Assembly (NCBI RefSeq): GCF_040412425.1
Contig: NC_089789.1
Span: forward strand, 37,297,106-37,361,105
Direction of reading: 5' to 3'
Source: Macrobrachium rosenbergii
Taxonomy: Eukaryota > Arthropoda > Malacostraca > Decapoda > Palaemonidae
DNA length: 64,000 bases
The stretch's first letter is position 1. Each line of letters starts with the position of its first letter. The position numbers and the translations under genes are program-made. Positions 53,425-64,000 of the stretch are shown here, piece by piece. The notes beneath the pieces were generated by a model. The model ran no database searches and was not told the origin of the DNA. It worked only from the letters and a program-made list of their open reading frames with translations.

Positions 53425-54174
53425 ATAGGCTAATAATGTCTCATCCTTACATTCACTTCGATTTCCTCCATCCTATACCTAGGCCACATAGCAATCAAGA
53501 ACATTTTGAAAACATCCAACTCGTTCTTGCTGTAGATCATGCTGGCCTTATGCCAGCACGGACTCTTGCCCCTGGAGCAGCCCTGCAAAGTTTTAGCTCG
53601 TAATCATTCCATAGGTCACCTTAGGCCCATGGAATTGTGACGAAGGTTCGTTGAAATATAGAGATATTTCTGTTATTTTGCTATCAAGGTATTCTAGGAT
53701 GTGCAATCATCTCCTTTCTTCTGTATTTACTGAATCATCTGACCTTCCTCTGATTAAGTCTTAATCTCTTCGTAAGAAAATGATACATATTTGTGGTTAA
53801 TATTTACATGATAATAACAGCTTCATTTTTCGGGAAGGGCAGGTTAACACATCGAAATGTAACATTGATAGAAATAAACAGAACATAAATATCCTAGCAT
53901 GTATACTATTATAAAGAAAGACAGTTCAATAATCAAGCACAAAAGCAGTCATTCCAACAGTCAGTGGTGTAAGTGTTCAAGCCAACCACTTTTCAGTTCG
54001 ATCACCTGCCTAATAAAATAATAGCGCCCTCGTGCCTGAGGGTCTGATGCTCAGCAGATGAAGGTTAATGGGGAACGACGAACAAGTCCTGGTTCTCTTG
54101 CCTGCTCAGGTTCGTGCTTGTACTTGTCGTTGTGCTTGTGCACTAATTATGTTACTTATGAACTAACCAAACAT

Positions 54175-54209
<35 letters not shown>

Positions 54210-57200
54210 ATCATCATATATAAAACCCCCTACACAATACGCCATTCATCTCTATCCTGCGTGCACTCCCTTCACAATACCTTTAAACACTATCGTAGGT
54301 AGAAAGACTTGCCTTCTACTTTATTTCTCAAGTTAGCTGGGGATTGTTTTGATACCTGTAACCAAGAGCTAGACGATGCTTTAGACCTTGCCTGCAACTC
54401 TTCTGTTCCGTATACTTTGTTACCGAAGCGTGTGGCCCCTCAAGGGTGGAACACTTGTCTGATACTTCTGGGTTTGATTTCATGCGGTTTAACCACCAAG
54501 TTATTCAGGCTTCCCAGGGCAAAGCTGGTTCCTTCTAGTCCTCCTTTTACTCGAAAGTCAACACAACATCTGGTCCACTAGATAATCCAGTAAAATCCTG
54601 GAGTAATTCGCTGACGGATTAGATCTAGTGTTTAGCTTCTTTATCATTTTATATTCGTTAATTTTCACCTTCTTCTTCAGACGTTCAGTGATGGAGCCGT
54701 TCCAAGGAAGGCAGGTACTCAAGTACTGCCAACTATAATGGTTGGTCGGTTAAGATTACGTTTTTTATGTCAGCACGAGTCCTTGTCTGAAGAAGGCCAA
54801 GTAGTTTGGTGTTGTTTAAGGGGTACAGGAGCGTAGTGTCGACCTGGACTCTGCCCAACCAACAGAGATTAAACAACAGCTTTATTGCATTGAGAGCTTT
54901 ATTCATCTTTCATTTATTAAACACTGTACCTGATTTTTCTTTCAGTCGACTTACTGTTTTTTCCCATGTTACTGATGGTAGATCTAATGCGGGACTTGAG
55001 AATCTTCCGTCGTTGTTCTGGATATCTCTAAAGTATATGGCAACATCTGGCATAAGGCTCTATTATCCTTATGCCAATAGATTTATCATTACACCTCGTA
55101 AATATGAAGGAATGTCTTTTCGACCTAACCTACTTGTGCGTTATCACTTAAGACTTAACATCTGCTTTTCTGATTTCTGGTGACATTCTTTAGCTTTTTG
55201 TTCCCTCATCTCTTCTTTTCCTCCTTTAATCTGCCACTTCTATCTGTACTTTCGCTTTGTTCACTGCTTCACAATTATTCCCTCCTCCTCCATCTCACAG
55301 CCATCTTCAGTCGCTTCCAATAATCTCAAATCATTCTTGCCCTGTCTATTAAATCTGGCGTCAAGTACTTAATATATGTCTAGGAGTGGCCTAAGTTAGT
55401 AACATTCATCGCTCTCTGGACAGTTTCTGTGTAATCTCCTTTCCAATACTGTTCTGTTGATGAAAACGAAAGTAAACCTGAATTTATATAAAAAATTTTC
55501 GGTTCTCTCATACTTCAGTTATTGAACTCAGGTTGCTAAATCTGCCTTGAAAGAATGATGTTTTATATCAGTACCGGACATTTATTCACATTCATAAATA
55601 GTCTGGTTCAAAAACTTTATGGACAGATTAAAACGAAGGTGAAAAACGTCTATTTGAATAAAAGGGGAACTGAGGTTATATTTTGGATGGCATTTCTATA
55701 TTTCAAGCGAAGTGATAACTGTAATTAAATAGAAATATTTTCTCCTACTTTTATTTATACCATTTAAGTAGCAATTTCGAAACAAGAATTTCTAAAAATA
55801 TCTCCCTCTTACAGAAAAGCAGCCTCCCACTAAGGCTTGGGAGAGATTATCTTCTTTGACGAATGGCTCTCAGTTCTTGCAAAAGCGAGAAGCATTACTA
55901 AAGCCTCTCTGTTGGAAAAATGTATCGATAAGAATGTCGGGATTCAAGGCGAGGAGTTCGTTTTATTTTTGTCACGTTAGATTTTAAATGTCACACTAAA
56001 AATCTAAAATGTCAGGTACATGGAGGAATGTTTTCAAATTAAAGTACTTGTTTTCCTATACCATCATTACCGTCATGAACGTGTAATTATAACTCTCATT
56101 AGGGGAAAGAAAACTTGAGAAGGGCATCGTTATAACTTTCTGTTTCCAATGAAAATAGCTCAGTTTCTGTGTTCATTATTTTACATGGGCTGCCAATCCA
56201 AACTTTCATAAATAGGAAAATTTTCAGAATGAAATATTTCTTTTTTTTTTCCATTTCCATCCTAGACTGAAAATGATTTCTTCTTTCTCCTCGTTCTTCT
56301 GTTTAAAATTTCCACCACAGAGAAGGGAACTATTTATGTCACCTTCTGACCTAGACAGAAGTTAAGTCAATTTAGGACTCGAGATGTATAGGGAAATTTT
56401 TTCTTTTGATGTTTCAAGTGTATACTGTTATCATAATGCAAATACTGACATTAGTACGTCAATACCATCATTACTACGTGCAGTCGACAGCTATATCATT
56501 GTGTATATACCGAAATAGATATGTTTACGGTGACATTAGCATGTCAATAGGTTACTGACATCACCAGTATGTTAGCACTGACATCACCAGGCAATGATAA
56601 ATATTAGCAAGAAAACACCAGTATTTATCTAAAAATACTCGCGTATGTAAAGCTGATATGAATACGCAAATATACATCGGTGTGTATTTATTGACGTCAA
56701 ATATAAACAGGGTTGGAGCAAATGAAAAAGACCTTAGTACAACTGCGGTGCATAAACTTTTTTTTTATTTTATTTTATTTCTTCTCGTGCAACAACGGTA
56801 ATGAAAATCATAACATAAAAACTATCAACACACTCATTACCTAGTATATAGTCTATATATAACCTCTATCATAAAGAGTTCCTTTCAAGGAAAAAAAATA
56901 TAAATAAATGTTTCAGTGGAAGTGTTTCCCCAGTGTTCTCAATCCAATCCTACTCTTTAGAAATCTATCATCGCTTGAACATTCAGGTTTCGACTTCCTC
57001 GCAGTATCGAGAGGAAGTGACGTCATTCGCTATAGAGTCGGTATAGCGTCTGCAAATGTCACTACCTAAAAGAATCCAGATGAGTGAATCGAAAGTCTCA
57101 GATGAAATTACTACAGACATCATCTGCATCTATGGTCCACGTCTCCTTTATATACAGTGCGACCGAACCAACGCGTTCTGTGTTTCCTATTTGGTGACAG

Positions 57201-57239
57201 ATGCGTGTCTGTCTGTCTCAGGGCTCGATTTAGAATAGC
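53425..57239. other. 3.8-kb gene-poor spacer
   Basis: No gene supported. It contains a compound (AC)n(AT)n tract at 54176-54210. Open frames at 54309-54581 and 54806-55183 (90 and 125 codons) show no motif, splice context or homology that I recognise. Confidence 0.4.
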
Positions 57240-57240
57240 C

Positions 57241-57340
57241 ACTTCGACCTTGTTTGGAGCAACGTGCGCGAGCGACATGGTCAGAGACGCCTGACGACGC
57301 GCGCTCTGGTGACACCGCCCTTACCTAACCTACGGCTGCA
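57241..57340. promoter_or_regulatory. isolated CpG-rich patch
   Basis: About 100 bases dense in CG (GTGCGCGAGCGACATGG, then CTGACGACGCGCGCTCTGG) in AT-rich surroundings. On the - strand an ATG (MSLAHVAPNKVEV) and a good donor-like site (TTAG|GTAAGG) fall here, but no gene could be assembled. Candidate orphan promoter or first exon. Confidence 0.25.
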
Positions 57341-57539
57341 AACATCTTTTTAAACAAGTAACATTTAAATAATTTATATGAACAGGCTATTCTCACTACT
57401 GCCACTAATAAACTCTCATCTTCATAACTATAAAGGTCGATACAGAATACATCTCTATACAAGTAACAGAGGGAGAAACAGGAAGACGAATACAGCTTCT
57501 GGGCTATTTTGTAGCTAAGACTGAAACTCCAGTGATTTA

Positions 57540-58700
57540 AGCCACCGGCAAACACTTGCAATTCGCGACAGAGAGGAACGCCAAAGACCAGCCTTTTTGC
57601 AACTGAAAAGGACGCCGAAAACCCGGATTTAGCACACTTACAAAAGATAGCCAGAGACTAGCATTTTCTACTAATAAAAAAGAAGAGCAAAGAATGGCTA
57701 CTTTGTAACCAAGAGAACCACAGAGACTGGCCTCTACATCTGGGAAGAACACTGAAGGCTGACCTCTGTGTAACATAAGAGAACAAAGACTGACCTCCAC
57801 ATAACATAAAGAACGCCAAAGTCTGGCCTCTGCAGCATGAGAGAATGTCAAAGACTGGCCACTCTGTAACATAAAGTAAGGCTAAAAACTGGCCTCTGCA
57901 GAAGGAAAGAAAATGAATGCCAAAAACTGACTTTTTTGCAACAGAAAACCACAACTAATGCTGGCCTGTTGTAATAGAAAAGAATGCCAAAGACTGGCCT
58001 TTACCACAGAAAAGAATGCCGAAGACTAGCCTTTACCACAGAAAAGAATGCCAAAGACTGGCCTTTACCACAGAAAAGAACGCCATAGATTGGCCTTTAC
58101 CACAGAAAAGAATGCCAAAGATTGGCCTTTACCACAGAAAAGAATGCCAGACTGGCCTTTACCACAGAAAAAAATGCCAAAGACTGACCTTTACCACCCA
58201 AAAGAATGCCAAAGATTGACCTTTACCACAGAAAAGAATGCCAAAGATTGGCCTTTACCACAGAAAAGAATGCAAAAGATTGGCCTTTACCACAGAAAAG
58301 AATGCCAAAGACTGGCCTTTACCACAGAAAAGAATGCCAATGACTGGCCTTAAGCTTTGCAACGAACAGAATGACACAGAAAAGAACGCCACTGACCTAT
58401 GTTAGCACAGGAACGAATGCCAAAGACTTGCCTCTATGCAACTGAAAAGAATGCCAAAGACTGACCTTAAGCACAGAAAAGAACGCCAAAGACTGACCTT
58501 AAACACAGAAAAGAACGCCAAAGACTGACCTTAAGCACAGAAAAGAATGCCAAAGACTGACCTTAAGCACAGAAAAGAACGCCAAAGACTGACCTTAAGC
58601 ACAGAAAAGAACGCCAAAGACTGACCTTAAGCACAGAAAAGAATGCCAAAGACTGACCTTAAGCACAGAAAAGAACGCCAAAGACTAGCCTCTTTTCACA
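57540..58700. repeat. 32-bp minisatellite with two sub-families
   Basis: Head-to-tail 32-bp units. Between about 57975 and 58345 the unit is GAATGCCAAAGACTGGCCTT followed by TACCACAGAAAA. Between about 58440 and 58690 it is GAACGCCAAAGACTGACCTT followed by AAGCACAGAAAA. Roughly twenty good units in total. Degenerate, variable-length relatives extend left to about 57540. Since 32 is not a multiple of three, the open frames across it cycle through three peptides (MPKTGLYHRKE-like). They are treated as non-coding. Confidence 0.92.
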
Positions 58701-59767
58701 AGAAAAGAACATCGAAGATTAACCTTCAGCAACACTAGAGTATACCAAAGACCTCTTACCAAGTTTCCCCTTTCCAAGATCTCTTATGTCTCCCAAGTGT
58801 GTCTACTGCTTTATTTAGGGTCAAGCCTCACAGTCCCTCCTTGTTTTACTTTTCCTTTAGGCCTTGCCTATTTTGCGACGTCTGATTGCCTGTCTCGTTA
58901 GCCTTTACGTAAGGTATGTATATATCTCTCCAGTCATTTCCTACACAATTATTAGTGTTGGTTGAACGCAGTGGCCTTACGGCAAGTTCGACCCTACCAT
59001 TAAATAATAATGCCAACGAAATAAGCTTCACTGACTCAAAATGTATCAGGCCATATATCCTACTGACCCCTCCAAACAGACAAAAGACAAATAACCTGTC
59101 AGGCTACCTCATCTCGCATATACTTTGTGTATCGAACCTTCGCAACCATTGCTGGGTTTTGTGGCCAATCCTTCTCTGTACTCTAAAGTTTGGAATTCCT
59201 TAACTGACTCTTATATACCTATCTCTCATTTAAAATTAAGAGTCTATCACTTCTTTAGGGTGGATGCTCCATTCTCCTCTTCTTACCCTTTAAGCCTGGG
59301 CTACCTGGGCAAAGGGTTGTCAGTCACCCTACAAGCTCGTAAAAAAAATGCGTTTCTGTGTTGCCCGAAACAGCAATCTACTTTAATAAAACTCTCGTGA
59401 ACTGACTCATACGGAACCACCCAATCATATTCTTGGCCCTGCAGGCCTCATCGTAACCCACATACCGCTCCCAATAGACTTAAAGGTCTGTTGCAAACCG
59501 CAGTGAGGCGCAACAAATGCGTCACTCACTGCCTGGTTTCCACAGTTCATTACCAGAAAAAAATAATCTAGAAATATGGTAAAATTTGACCATCAAAGAG
59601 TATTCTCCGTTATCGTCGTCTGAGAGACTTTCACACTATATTTTTGTACATATAGGACAACGTCTACTCTAGTAAAACTCAAGCTCAGTTTATAAAAACT
59701 CTACAGACTTCCTAATATCTAAATGTACCTAAGACTTGAGAGTAATAGCTAGCCTTTTACCATTATA

Positions 59768-59770
<3 letters not shown>
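58701..59770. other. intergenic, nothing recognised
   Basis: Between the minisatellite and the (TA)n tract. Overlapping frames of 61-95 codons have no recognisable motif. Confidence 0.45.
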
Positions 59771-59835
<65 letters not shown>

Positions 59836-59848
59836 TATATATATATAC
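59771..59848. repeat. (TA)n microsatellite
   Basis: About 78 bp of TA with one TTTATT interruption. The Ile/Tyr-repeat frame over it is an artefact. Confidence 0.95.
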
Positions 59849-60540
59849 ACGGTTGAAGGAAGCAAATGAACATGAACCTACATATTACACAAACTGCGTT
59901 GGTAAGTGTTCTACAATGGTATTAGTTTAATGAAAGACCGAAATTGACTTAATTGCTGACCTCTTACATGAAAGTGCCTTGCTGGATGGATGGGGTAGGA
60001 GTTAGTGGACAAGTTATAATGGGGATATGGTGGATAATTTTCCTTCAAAATATATAGCACTCTAGATTTTCACGGAAAGACTGACAGGACTGCCGGGCAT
60101 GAACTGAGTGACTAAGTGCTATTACTGACGAATAAACAGGGACTGTCTAATGGACCCAGTGAGGACTGTTGAAATGGCCTCTACAAATCAACAGGAGTGA
60201 TGATGATGATGATGGTGAAATGTGGATGATACCGTCTTCAATCTGGAAATTATCTAGATTAAATAACTTATTAACTACACTGGGATTTATAAATGGAAAT
60301 TGATGATAATGCTGACTGTTCGTCGAAGGTTGAAGAGAAGATTATGAATGAAACAATAAACAAAAGGAGTTGTCTACATGTGTCACACTAAATTACTTTA
60401 CTATTTCACCTAAAAGCAACCAAGAAACTGGACGAAATAGTCTCATCTATGAATAGAAGTCCAGATGACATCAAATGAAAGTCTACATTTTCCCTCTTCA
60501 CACACTACAGTAGTCAAATAACAACACTTGCTCCGCCCAC

Positions 60541-60564
60541 TCAGCATGGAGAAGTGAGTGTGGA
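60541..60564 (-). repeat. diverged copy of the last 24 coding bases of the aquaporin
   Basis: TCAGCATGGAGAAGTGAGTG.. matches 60769-60792 (the aquaporin stop region) with two mismatches. On the - strand it reads STLTSPC-stop against STLASPC-stop. On its 5' side in that strand is a T tract of about 20. Similarity fades on both sides. Confidence 0.55.
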
Positions 60565-60768
60565 AGCCAAAAAAAAAAAAAAAAAAAAATGTTGCCACAT
60601 CCGTTGCACCGAAAAATTTATACGAGATCATCAGTGTCGCAAGAAATACTAAATAAATAAATAAACAAATCTCGTCTACGTTTTTTCCTTTTCACTTGCT
60701 AGTTATAAAACGAGGTTCACACGATTGAGTATCTCCGCCAGCACAAAGAAGACCCTCTTCGCGCCAAT

Positions 60769-64000
<3,232 letters not shown>

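Noticed and set aside
54806..55183. 125-codon + strand open frame
   Set aside because: No recognisable motif, no splice context. Length is compatible with chance in this less AT-rich segment.
58016..58353. Repeat protein MPKTGLYHRKE-like, two overlapping frames
   Set aside because: Produced by a 32-bp minisatellite whose unit is not a multiple of three. No start context, signal or conservation pattern of a protein repeat.
57975..58690. Possible CRISPR-like array (regular 32-bp repeats)
   Set aside because: Units are contiguous with no unique spacers, and the genome is animal.

Overview
This is nuclear DNA from an arthropod, most likely a decapod crustacean. It is AT-rich and intron-dense. 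It is full of (TA)n, (AC)n and (AAT)n microsatellites and decayed transposons, and it carries a dispersed repeat (begins TTTAGGCCAAAGGCCAAGC) that I recall as common in decapod genomes. The species assignment is inference. No prokaryotic features, rRNA genes, CRISPR arrays or confident tRNA genes were seen.

Layout. 1-501: last coding exon of an unidentified + strand gene. 0.5-13.3 kb: intergenic, with a 1.14-kb PIF/Harbinger-like element (4941-6083) that holds a broken MADF gene, repeat copies, a direct-repeat pair about 1 kb apart, a long (TA)n tract and a 203-bp foldback element. 13.4-25.4 kb: a complete seven-exon deoxyribose-phosphate aldolase gene (DERA, + strand, 318 codons), with a CCAAT-rich promoter, one GC-AG intron and a retroelement relic in its last intron. 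26.4-28.8 kb: a decayed gag-like retroelement (- strand) interrupted by a Tigger/pogo-like MITE. 30.8-32.4 kb: a full-length but dead Tc1/mariner element. 33.3-34.1 kb: a MITE with 54-bp terminal inverted repeats and TAA target duplications. 34.4-50.0 kb: an eight-exon - strand gene for a 673-residue leucine-rich-repeat-like protein of unknown function. Its introns carry a non-LTR reverse transcriptase relic and a perfect 58-bp palindrome. 50.6-60.7 kb: gene-poor, with microsatellites, a repeat copy, a CpG-rich patch and a 32-bp minisatellite. 60.8-64.0 kb: the 3' part of an aquaporin gene (- strand) running off the right edge.

The three main genes (DERA in deoxynucleoside catabolism, the LRR-like protein, the aquaporin channel) look functionally unrelated. 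DERA and the LRR-like gene converge, and the 9 kb between their 3' ends holds most of the transposon relics. All exon joins were made by hand from GT-AG (or GC-AG) signals, reading frame and protein similarity. Frame continuity across every junction is the main support.
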